Of a stretch of DNA of 13,115 nt, positions 5,991 to 12,872 are shown piece after piece. A program made the position numbers and the translations under genes. Under the pieces are notes generated by a model. That model saw nothing but the letters and a program-made list of their open reading frames with translations, did not search any database and had not been told where the DNA came from. Positions within the stretch are counted from its first letter, which is position 1. Each line of letters opens with the position of its first letter. The DNA comes from an uncultured Collinsella sp. (GTDB taxonomy: Bacteria > Actinomycetota > Coriobacteriia > Coriobacteriales > Coriobacteriaceae): assembly GCA_900549065.1 (NCBI GenBank), contig URNC01000043.1, positions 1-13,115 of the forward strand, given 5' to 3'.

Positions 5991-6061
5991 ATCAGTTGAC
6001 GTCATCTTAATCGTAATTCCGTCACACGTATCCACCGTGTTGAATGATGGAAAGGGGATTC

Positions 6062-7480
6062 ATGGGCAACGTGAACAACATGCCGTTTCTCTGGGGTTCC
6101 GCCACGGCGTCTTATCAGTGCGAGGGTGCCTGGAACGAAGGCGGCAAAGGCCTTGGCGAGTGGGATTTCTTTAGCCACACAAGCAATAAGAACATCAACC
6201 ATGTTGACGGTGATGTATCTTGCGACTTCTACCATCGCTATGAAGAAGATATCCGCATGATGAAAGAAGGCGGACAAAACACCTATCGCTTCTCTCTTTC
6301 ATGGAGTCGAATCATCCCCACAGGTATCGGCGAAGTGAATGAAGAGGGTATCGATTTTTATAATCGGGTCATTGATTGCTGCCTCGAAAATGGCATAGAG
6401 CCCAACGTTACGCTGTTCCATTACGATCTGCCATTCACGCTTGCTTGCAAAGGCGGATGGCTGAACAACGACATGGCAGAGTGGTTCTGCAAATACGCCA
6501 AGATTTGCTTTGAGCGCTTTGGAGACCGCGTCAAAATCTGGGCTACCGTTAACGAGCCGCATTTCTACAGCTACTGCGTAAACATGTTGGGCAACTATCC
6601 CCCCAATCGATCGCTCGACGTTCAGTCGTACATGCAGTTTCAATACAACCTGATGCGCGCAAGCGCACTCGCAGTCCGAGCATATCGTCAAATGGGCTAC
6701 GACGGCATCATCGGCGCCGTCCACGATGGCGGCGTTGTCGAACTCGACCCGGCAACCGAGCACCCTGATGACGTATTTCGATACGCAGACTTTTTCGCCA
6801 ATCGCATGATTCTGGCACCAGCGCTTCAAGGTCAACTACCGCCAGAAATGGACGAAATCCTTGAAAAACTTGGCGTCTCGCTCTATCGATCCCCAAATGA
6901 CGTAGAAGAATTCAGAGACGGTAAAGTCGATTTTATTGGACTCAACGTGTATTGCCGAGAGTATGTAACCGACTGGCACGGTGGAGAGCTTGCCGTTTCG
7001 GCGAACAATAAGGGCGGTTCGAGCAAAAAGGTCGAAGGAAAATGCATTGCGCCCTTGTTTGAAAGCGCCCGCGACAGCAATGTTCCCCGCAATAAATGGG
7101 GCCGTGAAATACTCCCAAGTTGCATGTATTCAACCATCATGGATGTCCACGAGCGCTATGACGCGCCCCGCATCTTTATTACGGAAAACGGACATGGCGC
7201 CTATGAGCAACCAGACGCAGACGGAATGATCCACGATGATTACCGCATCGAGCTTCTGGGCCAGTTCATCGAGCACATGATGAGGGCTAAGCGCGACGGC
7301 GCGCGCGTTGAGGGCTACTACCTCTGGTCGACGATGGATCTGTATAGCTGGATCAACGGCTACGAAAAACGATACGGACTTGTCCATATCGACTTCGAGA
7401 ACAATCTGGAGCGCACCCCCAAAAAGAGCTGGTATTGGTACCGAGACCTTATCTCGAAATATCAGGAGCAGGAAGGCTAG
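6062..7480 (+). CDS. GH1 6-phospho-beta-glucosidase
   Basis: This cytoplasmic enzyme should hydrolyse the phosphorylated beta-glucosides delivered by the adjacent PTS permease, giving glucose 6-phosphate and an aglycone or sugar. The 472-residue length is normal for GH1. The N-terminus FLWGSATASYQCEGAW is the family signature. The acid/base is Glu165 in TVNEPH and the nucleophile Glu375 in FITENGHG. Ser429, Lys436 and Tyr438 (SWINGYEKRY) match the S-x6-K-x-Y phosphate-binding pattern, which marks the 6-phospho branch and separates it from plain beta-glucosidases. The ATG at 6062 is chosen over 6044 because AAAGGGG lies just before it. The PTS gene starts nine bases after the stop, so the two form an operon. 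The natural aglycone cannot be told. Confidence 0.93.
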   Translation: MGNVNNMPFLWGSATASYQCEGAWNEGGKGLGEWDFFSHTSNKNINHVDGDVSCDFYHRYEEDIRMMKEGGQNTYRFSLSWSRIIPTGIGEVNEEGIDFYNRVIDCCLENGIEPNVTLFHYDLPFTLACKGGWLNNDMAEWFCKYAKICFERFGDRVKIWATVNEPHFYSYCVNMLGNYPPNRSLDVQSYMQFQYNLMRASALAVRAYRQMGYDGIIGAVHDGGVVELDPATEHPDDVFRYADFFANRMILAPALQGQLPPEMDEILEKLGVSLYRSPNDVEEFRDGKVDFIGLNVYCREYVTDWHGGELAVSANNKGGSSKKVEGKCIAPLFESARDSNVPRNKWGREILPSCMYSTIMDVHERYDAPRIFITENGHGAYEQPDADGMIHDDYRIELLGQFIEHMMRAKRDGARVEGYYLWSTMDLYSWINGYEKRYGLVHIDFENNLERTPKKSWYWYRDLISKYQEQEG

Positions 7481-7489
7481 GAGAAAGAG

Positions 7490-8890
7490 ATGAAATATCA
7501 GGCAATGTCCGAAACAGTCCTAAAGGCTGTTGGCGGCAAAGAGAACATTACATCGGTAACTCATTGTGCGACGCGCCTTCGCATCGACGCACGAGACACC
7601 TCGATCATCGATCTCCAGCTCGCCAAATCGGCCGATCAGGCGCTCGGGGCAGTAGTCAACGGTGGCCAGCTTCAGGTGATCATCGGCCCCAACGTCACCG
7701 AGGCTTACAACGACTTCCTCGACTTCGCGGGAATCGAAGTCGGCGGTGGCACGGTTGCCGACGATGCCCAAACCGCCAAAGACCTTGCAGAAGGCATTAA
7801 AAGCGGTAACACCGCCATGGGCTTGATTGAGAAATTCGGGAACGTCTCTGCACAGATATTCATGCCCATCGTCCCGGCGCTCATCGTTGGCGGACTCATT
7901 CTTTCGATCAAGAATCTCCTGGTCAATTATTGCGGATTGAGCACCGATAGCGGAACCGCCCAGGTTCTGCTGGCGATCTTCAGCGCCTCATTTAGCTTCC
8001 TGCCCGTTTACCTCGGCTATCAGCTCGCCGCCGTCATGAAGATGCAGCCCATCATGGGTGCACTGCTGGGTGCAATCATGATTAGCTCGTCTATTAGCGG
8101 TGCTGAGGGTCTCGACTTTCTTGGCATCCCCATCCCGACGAATGACTACTCGAGCACGGTAGTGCCAATCGTACTGGGCGTTGTGTTCATGTACTTTGTT
8201 GATCGCGGTCTTCAGAAAATCATCCCCGACGTTACCAAACTGTTCTTGAAGCCGCTACTCACCATGTTCATCGTCGTGCCTGTTGAGCTGATTATCCTCG
8301 GCCCCGCCGGCAGCATGATGGGCTACGCGCTGAGTGATGCCGCCACGTGGCTCATGGATAACGTGGCATTTATCGCTACTCCAATCCTTGCAGCCCTTAA
8401 CCCCTATTTTGTCATGCTCGGTCTTGATAAGGCCTACATCGCGATTGAAGTTACGAGCTTGGCGCAGCTCGGCTGGGCGCCCATCATCTTTGGATTCATC
8501 TCGAACCTCTGCATTGGCGGCACGAGCCTCGCCCTGGCAACTGCCATGAAGGGAAACAAGGAGAAGAGGGGTATGGTCACTACGGTTGCCGTCACTGCAC
8601 TCTGTGGCGTAACCGAGCCCGCGTTCTACGGTTGCCTCATCGAGCGTCCCCGCCTGCTTGTCGGCACGGCAATCGGCGCGCTCTGCGCTGGACTCCCTGC
8701 AGGCATCTTTGTTCTGAAAGAGTATGTTGCGGGAGCATGCCCCGGCCTTCTTTCGGCACTCATCTTTATCGCTCCCGATGGGTCCATGGGCAACTTCGTG
8801 CTGGCATGCGTTGTCGCCATCATCGCCATCGTCGTCTCTTTCATCGCTGCACGCGTAATCATCAAGAAGAACCCCAGCTATATTGAGTAG
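7490..8890 (+). CDS. PTS beta-glucoside-type permease, EIIBC
   Basis: This membrane protein imports and phosphorylates a beta-glucoside. The EIIB domain fills about residues 1-85 and carries the phosphocysteine Cys26 in SVTHCATRLR. The EIIC domain (about 105-460) has many hydrophobic helices and the CGVTEPAFYG motif near the sugar site (GxTEP of the glucose superfamily). At 466 residues it lacks the C-terminal EIIA domain found in BglF-type EIIBCA proteins, and no EIIA gene is nearby, so phosphate must come from an EIIA encoded elsewhere. The start has AGGAG six bases upstream, overlapping the end region of the GH1 gene. No antiterminator gene of the BglG/LicT type is present; control is expected through the divergent RpiR protein. 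Confidence 0.92.
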   Translation: MKYQAMSETVLKAVGGKENITSVTHCATRLRIDARDTSIIDLQLAKSADQALGAVVNGGQLQVIIGPNVTEAYNDFLDFAGIEVGGGTVADDAQTAKDLAEGIKSGNTAMGLIEKFGNVSAQIFMPIVPALIVGGLILSIKNLLVNYCGLSTDSGTAQVLLAIFSASFSFLPVYLGYQLAAVMKMQPIMGALLGAIMISSSISGAEGLDFLGIPIPTNDYSSTVVPIVLGVVFMYFVDRGLQKIIPDVTKLFLKPLLTMFIVVPVELIILGPAGSMMGYALSDAATWLMDNVAFIATPILAALNPYFVMLGLDKAYIAIEVTSLAQLGWAPIIFGFISNLCIGGTSLALATAMKGNKEKRGMVTTVAVTALCGVTEPAFYGCLIERPRLLVGTAIGALCAGLPAGIFVLKEYVAGACPGLLSALIFIAPDGSMGNFVLACVVAIIAIVVSFIAARVIIKKNPSYIE

Positions 8891-8991
8891 ATGCCCGCTG
8901 TTTGCATTGGGGACATCCTCGGCAGACCATTAGCAAGAACCCAAGAAGTCCCTTAGGAGCTCGATTAATCCATTCGGATTCCTGAGGCACA

Positions 8992-9030
8992 AACGACCCC
9001 GATTCCACAATGAAATCGGGGTCGTTGTTT
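8992..9030 (+). terminator. Intrinsic terminator of the bgl operon
   Basis: Perfect 13-base arms (8992-9004 and 9014-9026) flank a 9-base loop, followed on the plus strand by GTTTCT. It ends the GH1-PTS transcript about 100 bases after the PTS stop codon. The gap 8891-8991 contains only a weak second stem (around 8950-8987). Confidence 0.85.
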
Positions 9031-9082
9031 CTAAAGCCGTCGATAGACAATCGGTGTTTACCTTAGCTCCCTATCCAAGTTA

Positions 9083-9147
9083 ATTATCCACGCTCGTTCT
9101 CCGGTCGGGAGATTTTCTTCGCTCGCGTGTCCAGAAATCCACGCTCG
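9083..9147. repeat. Dispersed repeat, right side of the bgl cassette, with degenerate tandem copies
   Basis: Positions 9083-9112 match 5032-5061 at 27 of 30 bases in the same orientation, including the small stem around TTCTCC and GGAGA. Its end, GGGAGA, runs directly into a degraded further copy (9113-9124, TTTTCTTCGCTC). A third core lies at 9135-9146 (AAATCCACGCTC). The copies start 28 and 22 bases apart. The left-side repeats share the TCGAGCGTGGAT core on the opposite strand. Confidence 0.65.
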
Positions 9148-9182
9148 AGCAGGACATCCAGGTCCGCACCCGCCCTTGTCTC

Positions 9183-9229
9183 GATCTGTAACAGCAAGAG
9201 GCCTATTCCGCTTCTACATGTTACAGATC
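9183..9229 (+). repeat. 47-bp hairpin unit 1 of a matched pair
   Basis: Arms GATCTGTAACA and TGTTACAGATC are perfect 11-base complements around 25 bases. Inside, an AGAGGC/GCTTCT stem with one G-U pair follows a symmetric 3-by-3 internal loop and closes a 7-base loop. The second unit, 80 bases on, has identical dimensions. The strand is given as plus because the wobble pair only works in plus-strand RNA. Confidence 0.65.
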
Positions 9230-9262
9230 AAGATATTCCTAAAACACCCTAAGTTTCATCTT

Positions 9263-9309
9263 AATCTGTAACAGTTAGATGCCAAATATCGGTCTTGGTG
9301 TTACAGATT
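9263..9309 (+). repeat. 47-bp hairpin unit 2 of a matched pair
   Basis: Arms AATCTGTAACA and TGTTACAGATT are perfect 11-base complements around 25 bases, exactly as in unit 1. The outermost pair changes from G-C to A-T and an inner pair from G-U to U-G, so pairing is kept while bases change. The middle is otherwise different (12 of 25 positions shared). The bases 9310-9383 hold nothing further that I can name. Confidence 0.65.
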
Positions 9310-9383
9310 TAGACAAACTGGAGGACGAGACAAACCAAAAACGGGATGGGCGCTAACCCGATGGCGCACCACCTAAATAGAAA

Positions 9384-9414
9384 CGGGCCCTGTCCCAATT
9401 GGAGACAGAGCCCG
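9384..9414 (-). terminator. Terminator of tRNA-Thr(TGT)
   Basis: A stem of about 13 pairs (9384-9396 with 9402-9414) has two positions that pair only as G-U on the minus strand. On that strand it is followed by TTTCTATTT. It begins 10 bases after the tRNA 3' end. Confidence 0.85.
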
Positions 9415-9423
9415 AAACTCTCA

Positions 9424-9498
9424 TGGAGCCAGTGACAGGAATCGAACCTGCAACCCACTGATTACAAATCAGTTGCGCTACCGTTGCGCCACACTGGC
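9424..9498 (-). tRNA. tRNA-Thr (TGT anticodon)
   Basis: The acceptor GCCAGTG pairs with CACTGGC. The anticodon stem ACTGA/TCAGT holds the loop TTTGTAA. The T-arm is GCAGG TTCGATT CCTGT, the discriminator T, and CCA is encoded. It stands alone with its own terminator, next to the HipA-like gene. Together with tRNA-Thr(GGT) at 4506 it reads four-fold ACN codons except possibly ACG. Confidence 0.97.
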
Positions 9499-9528
9499 AC
9501 ACTTGGCGCTTTCGCGCGAAGCCTGTTA

Positions 9529-9557
9529 AGAATAAAGGAATTACGGACGGGGCGCAA
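9529..9557 (-). promoter_or_regulatory. Possible promoter of tRNA-Thr(TGT)
   Basis: On the minus strand, TTGCGC (9557-9552), 17 bases, then TATTCT (9534-9529), about 30 bases before the tRNA. Both boxes are only partial matches, so this is tentative. Confidence 0.35.
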
Positions 9558-9645
9558 CAGGCCACACGGCGTTATACAAATATGCAAAATCCAGCAACAA
9601 CAGGTACCAGGCCCGTTCATTTCTGTCGGTTCGCCCTCAATCTCA

Positions 9646-9718
9646 AAACCATTCGTCAGAACGAATAGTTTTAATTACAATTGCTATATATAAAACTATT
9701 CGTTCTGACGAAGGGTTT
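9646..9718. promoter_or_regulatory. Long inverted repeat with two nested palindromes, likely operator of the HTH-HipA gene
   Basis: The 22-base arms 9652-9673 and 9691-9712 are exact reverse complements around a 17-base AT-rich spacer. AAACC (9646-9650) and GGTTT (9714-9718) extend it, giving 27 of 28 pairs. Each arm contains a smaller palindrome, TTCGT-N4-ACGAA (9652-9665 and 9699-9712), 47 bp apart centre to centre. The spacer holds TATATATAAAA, a likely -10 region. Two dimers bound at these sites would enclose the promoter. Its position directly before the gene suggests autoregulation by the gene's own N-terminal domain. Confidence 0.65.
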
Positions 9719-9722
9719 CGTG

Positions 9723-11063
9723 ATGCTTACTACCAAGGAAGCTGCAGAGCTACTCGACATCACCCCGCGCAGGGTGCAAGAGCTCATAAAAAACGGAGCA
9801 CTTGAGGCACGCAAGGCTTCTGGTGTATGGCTCATCGACAAAGACAGCGTCAACGCACGACTCCGCTCCGTGACCAAAACGGGGGGACGCCCCCGTCGAG
9901 GCCATGGAAAAAGCGAGATTACGTTTACCCTCATGAACCGCACGCACGAAGTCGCCCAGCTGGTCTACAGCACATCGCGAAAAGACTTTACCCACATCGG
10001 TGCCGACATCGATTACATCCACGCCCCTATTGGAGTACTTGGCCCCAATAGTCCCGTGTCGCTCGACTCTTTCCGCATTTGGTGGCGAGGCCGCGGTATC
10101 CCGCTCGCACGCATTGGACTAGCCTCCCTGCTTGCAGAAGCCGCAGTCGATGTTCCCGATGAACTCATCCAGCGAAATCTCGGCCTCTCCCTATCCGACC
10201 AGTATTGGATTAGACCCCAAGATTCCGGTCTCGCGTGGGAGGATATTAACTTCTTCAGTAATGCTTTTGACGACGTCTCTCTGTCCATCGCACCCTTCGC
10301 CCCAGAGGGCAAAGCAGCCGCCGCAAAGCCCGATAACACCTCGGACGGCAATCTTCAAAAGTACTGGACATGCGAGGGCGGGCGTCGAATTCTGCATAAG
10401 GCAGGAGCGCACCTGAACCAGGAACCCTATAACGAGATGGTGGCGACCGCACTTCACCGTCGCATCCTAAACGCTTGCGATTATGTACCCTATTCGCTCG
10501 AAGGCGCGGGTACTTCTGCCTTGAGCACATGCAACGTCTTCTTAACTGACGAAGAAGAATATGTCCCTGCGTTCTATGTAAACCAGCATGCAAATGCAGA
10601 CGAGCGACTAACCGATTACGAACGGTATGTAGCAAACTGCGAGGAACTCGGGGTGACAGGCGTCAAGGATGCCCTTGACCGCATGATCGTGTGTGACGAC
10701 ATCATCGCCAACTACGATCGTCATTGGCGCAACTTCGGCCTCGTGCGAAACGTCAACTCACTGGTCTGCAGACCAGCCCCCATCTTCGATTCGGGGTCAT
10801 CGCTCTGGTGCAACATCTCTCTTGAGGAGCTTCGGGCAGGAGAGCACAGTTTTACCAGCGCGCAGTTTCATTCAAGCCCCGCCAAACAAATGTTGCTCGT
10901 CGAGGACATGGGCTGGTTTGACGGCGACAAACTCGAAGGCTTCGCTGACGAGGCAATCGAGATTCTGTCTAAAAACGATGCCCTAGCAGCGAGACTGCCT
11001 TATCTAAAAGAGGCGCTAACGTGGCGCCTCGAAAGAATGATCGACATCGCTGAATGGAGTTAG
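9723..11063 (+). CDS. HTH (excisionase/MerR-like) domain fused to a HipA-like kinase
   Basis: The 446-residue protein joins two parts. Residues 1-50 (LTTKEAAELLDITPRRVQEL, then IKNGALEARKASGVWLIDK) form an excisionase-type DNA-binding domain. Residues about 62-430 look like a HipA-like protein kinase: an N-terminal part ending in GLSLSDQYWI, an ATP-side segment DGNLQKYW with Lys226 in ILHK, Glu238 in the next helix, the catalytic loop YDRHWRNFG (Asp332, Asn337), and the metal-binding Asp356 in PIFDSGSSL. HipA kinases arrest growth by phosphorylating targets such as GltX and are held by a separate HipB antitoxin; here the DNA-binding part is in the same chain and no separate hipB is seen. The ATG at 9723 is chosen over a TTG at 9681: GAAGGG lies just upstream, and the TTG falls in the operator. 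Target and toxicity are unknown. Confidence 0.85.
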   Translation: MLTTKEAAELLDITPRRVQELIKNGALEARKASGVWLIDKDSVNARLRSVTKTGGRPRRGHGKSEITFTLMNRTHEVAQLVYSTSRKDFTHIGADIDYIHAPIGVLGPNSPVSLDSFRIWWRGRGIPLARIGLASLLAEAAVDVPDELIQRNLGLSLSDQYWIRPQDSGLAWEDINFFSNAFDDVSLSIAPFAPEGKAAAAKPDNTSDGNLQKYWTCEGGRRILHKAGAHLNQEPYNEMVATALHRRILNACDYVPYSLEGAGTSALSTCNVFLTDEEEYVPAFYVNQHANADERLTDYERYVANCEELGVTGVKDALDRMIVCDDIIANYDRHWRNFGLVRNVNSLVCRPAPIFDSGSSLWCNISLEELRAGEHSFTSAQFHSSPAKQMLLVEDMGWFDGDKLEGFADEAIEILSKNDALAARLPYLKEALTWRLERMIDIAEWS

Positions 11064-11089
11064 CGAGGCAGCATTGCCCCGCCAACTCC
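11056..11089 (-). terminator. Hairpin at the convergent ends of the HTH-HipA gene and yacP
   Basis: Fifteen-base arms (11056-11070 and 11075-11089) surround a 4-base loop. Two positions pair only as G-U on the minus strand, so it is shaped mainly for the yacP transcript, whose stop codon lies two bases away. It overlaps the stop codon of the plus-strand gene. The downstream U-run is weak. Confidence 0.55.
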
Positions 11090-11090
11090 C

Positions 11091-11768
11091 CTACCTCCCG
11101 CGAAGGGCCTTGAGCTTTGCCAGGGCCTCGGGGCTTAGGCGGCTGCCCAGGGTCATCTTGATCTGCGGGGCCTCCTCGGCCTCGTGCACGTCGTTGTCGA
11201 TCTGTTTGATCTCGTCCACCAGCATACGGCTCGAGATGCGCGTAACACCCTTACCCATGACGACGGCCTGGATCGTGCCGTCGCTCGATACCACGGAGCA
11301 CGCGCGACCTTCCTCGCGTGCCTCGATGCAGAGCTTTTGCACCACGGTATCGGCAGAGACGCCCGTCGGCGAAAACTCGATGCGCACGCCGCGGGCCGGC
11401 AGGTTGGGGCGCTCGTTGGAGATATTGGCCGCGCCGTCGAACACGATCACGGCCTCGTAGCGGCCCTGGGCAAAGGCGGCGACGTCGTTGATGAGGGCGG
11501 TGCGCGCCATATCGTGAACGTCGCTGGAATACGGATCGTCGGAATGGTCGTACACGAGCTTTTCGTAGCGCGGCGTGCAGTGGATCACGTTGTAACCGTC
11601 GACCACCAACAGCTCGGGCTTATTGGAGTGCACCGTCGAGACCGGGTCGGCAATGGCCTGCGCAAACGCATTGCCGCCCACGCCGTAGGTCGCGGCCGAA
11701 ACAATCGGCTTGGCCGAGCCCTCGCCAAAGCGCTTGGCCTTGGACTTGGCACGGTTCTTTTTGGACAT
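11091..11768 (-). CDS. yacP: NYN-domain endoribonuclease, YacP/Rae1 family
   Basis: In Bacillus the family member Rae1 enters the ribosomal A site and cuts translated mRNA. This protein has 225 residues. About 50 basic residues (MSKKNRAKSKAKRFGEGSAK onwards) precede the NYN/PIN-like domain, which makes it longer than the about 170-residue Bacillus protein. The domain shows the acidic sites in ELLVVDGYNVIH, AVIVFDGA, the TGVSADTVVQKL segment and VVSSDGTIQ, consistent with a metal-dependent nuclease. The start lies three bases after the rlmB stop and its ribosome site (GGAGGAG) is inside the end of rlmB, so the two are translationally coupled. The order cysS, rlmB, yacP is conserved in Gram-positive bacteria. 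Nuclease activity here is inferred from the family. Confidence 0.88.
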   Translation of the reverse strand: MSKKNRAKSKAKRFGEGSAKPIVSAATYGVGGNAFAQAIADPVSTVHSNKPELLVVDGYNVIHCTPRYEKLVYDHSDDPYSSDVHDMARTALINDVAAFAQGRYEAVIVFDGAANISNERPNLPARGVRIEFSPTGVSADTVVQKLCIEAREEGRACSVVSSDGTIQAVVMGKGVTRISSRMLVDEIKQIDNDVHEAEEAPQIKMTLGSRLSPEALAKLKALRGR

Positions 11769-11771
11769 GCG

Positions 11772-12686
11772 CTACTCCTCCCCCATGAGCTCGCCGGCGT
11801 TGCGGCGCAGCCACTCAAAGCAGAGGGCCGTAGTCGCCTGGGCAACATTGAGGCTCTCGGTCATGCCGCGCTGGGGAAGCTTGGTCAAAAAGTCGCATTT
11901 CTCGAGCACCAGACGCGAGATGCCGTCGCCCTCGGAACCCATGACGAGTGCCACGCGGCCCTCGAAGGGGGCATCCCAGCAGCTGCCCTCGGCGTGCTCA
12001 GAGGCACCGCCCACCCAAAAACCGGCGGCTTTGAGGTCATCGAGCGCACGAGCGATATTGGGGACCTGCGCGATGGGCAGATGCATAACGGCGCCGGCAG
12101 AAGTCTTGTAGCTACCCACCGTTACGCCGGCGGCTCGTTTGTTGGCGATGATGACGCCCGCTGCGCCCACAACCTCGGCAGAGCGCACGATGGCGCCAAA
12201 GTTACCGTCGTCGGTCACATGGTCGAGCACAACGACAAGCGCCGGGCCGTCGCCCGCGCGATCGAGGATGTCGGCGACATCGGCATAGGGGAAGTTGCCA
12301 ACCTCGAGCGCAATGCCCTGGTGAGCGCCATGGCTCGACAGCGCATCGAGCTGCGCACGCGGCACATACTTAATGCGGACGCCCGCGGCGTTGAGGTCAT
12401 CGACCAGGCGCGACAAGGCGGCATCGCGCTCCCCGCCCTCGGCAATGAGCGCGCACTTGATGGGAAAACCAGTGCGTAGCGCCTCGGCGGCAGCACGACG
12501 ACCTTCGATAAACTCGCCCTTGGGAGCCTGGACAGCGTCGCGGTTGCGATCGCGCTGCGGACGTACGGCCTGGGTGCGATCGCGCTGGCCCTTGGGAGCG
12601 GCAGCGCGATCATTGCGGCGAATCGGACGCGAGCTAGAAGCAGCCTGCTTGCCGCCACGAGGCGCACGCTTGCGATTGTCGGCCAT
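11772..12686 (-). CDS. rlmB: 23S rRNA (guanosine-2'-O-)-methyltransferase RlmB / TrmH family
   Basis: This SpoU-type enzyme methylates ribose on 23S rRNA (G2251 in E. coli) using S-adenosylmethionine. The 304-residue protein has an arginine/lysine-rich low-complexity N-terminus (about 1-65), a substrate-binding domain (EGRRAAAEALRTGFPIKCAL to GIALEVG, about 70-140) and the knotted SPOUT domain. The three family motifs are present: LDHVTDDGNFGAIVRSAEVV, then VALVMGSEGDGIS, then LPQRGMTESLNVAQA. The start at 12686 (MADNRKRAP) is chosen over a TTG at 12707 because AGGAGG lies seven bases before it. The basic tail is an addition compared with the E. coli enzyme and may help RNA binding. Which nucleotide it modifies cannot be proven from sequence. 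Confidence 0.93.
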   Translation of the reverse strand: MADNRKRAPRGGKQAASSSRPIRRNDRAAAPKGQRDRTQAVRPQRDRNRDAVQAPKGEFIEGRRAAAEALRTGFPIKCALIAEGGERDAALSRLVDDLNAAGVRIKYVPRAQLDALSSHGAHQGIALEVGNFPYADVADILDRAGDGPALVVVLDHVTDDGNFGAIVRSAEVVGAAGVIIANKRAAGVTVGSYKTSAGAVMHLPIAQVPNIARALDDLKAAGFWVGGASEHAEGSCWDAPFEGRVALVMGSEGDGISRLVLEKCDFLTKLPQRGMTESLNVAQATTALCFEWLRRNAGELMGEE

Positions 12687-12717
12687 AAAGCGACCTCCTA
12701 AATACAACTATCAAACG

Positions 12718-12760
12718 AAACAAAATAAACGACCGCCCATGAATATTAATTCGGGCGGTC
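12718..12760 (-). terminator. Terminator between cysS and rlmB
   Basis: GACCGCCC (12731-12738) and GGGCGGTC (12753-12760) pair, with an inner GAAT/ATTC stem. On the minus strand a T-rich run (GTTTATTTTGTTTC) follows. It is well formed and should end or attenuate cysS transcription before rlmB, so rlmB-yacP may depend on read-through or on a promoter in the 30 bases that remain. Confidence 0.8.
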
Positions 12761-12764
12761 GGTA

Positions 12765-12866
12765 CGGGTTTTCCAAGTGCCCGAGATTGCCGTGAAAGAG
12801 GAGCGACGCGTACTTGAGTACGCGAGCGACGGTTTGAACGGCAAGGTCGGGTGCTTGGGAAACCCG
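12765..12866 (+). other. 102-bp concentric imperfect palindrome, candidate structured RNA
   Basis: Outer arms 12766-12793 and 12838-12865 share a centre with an inner stem CGCGTAC-TTGA-GTACGCG (12807-12824). A C-G pair extends the outer arm by one. On the plus strand 26 of the 28 outer positions pair, three as G-U. On the minus strand those three are mismatches, leaving 23. A 13-by-13 internal loop lies between the stems. Neighbouring genes are on minus, so this would be an antisense-oriented RNA or a DNA-level palindrome. Confidence 0.6.
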
Positions 12867-12872
12867 CGGGGA

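Noticed and set aside
9183..9309. Twin hairpin units as a minimal CRISPR array
   Set aside because: The conserved parts are inverted arms in each unit, not direct repeats around unique spacers of constant period, and no cas gene is present.
9424..9498. tRNA-Thr(TGT) as an integration site for an island carrying the HTH-HipA gene
   Set aside because: No integrase and no repeated copy of the tRNA 3' end was found in the window; adjacency alone is not enough.
9353..9565. 70-codon minus-strand ORF over tRNA-Thr(TGT)
   Set aside because: It is a translation of the tRNA and its terminator; the fold of the tRNA is unambiguous.
11184..12479. 431-codon open frame antisense to yacP and rlmB
   Set aside because: It covers two well-supported genes with clear family motifs and spans their junction; the translation has no recognisable domain.
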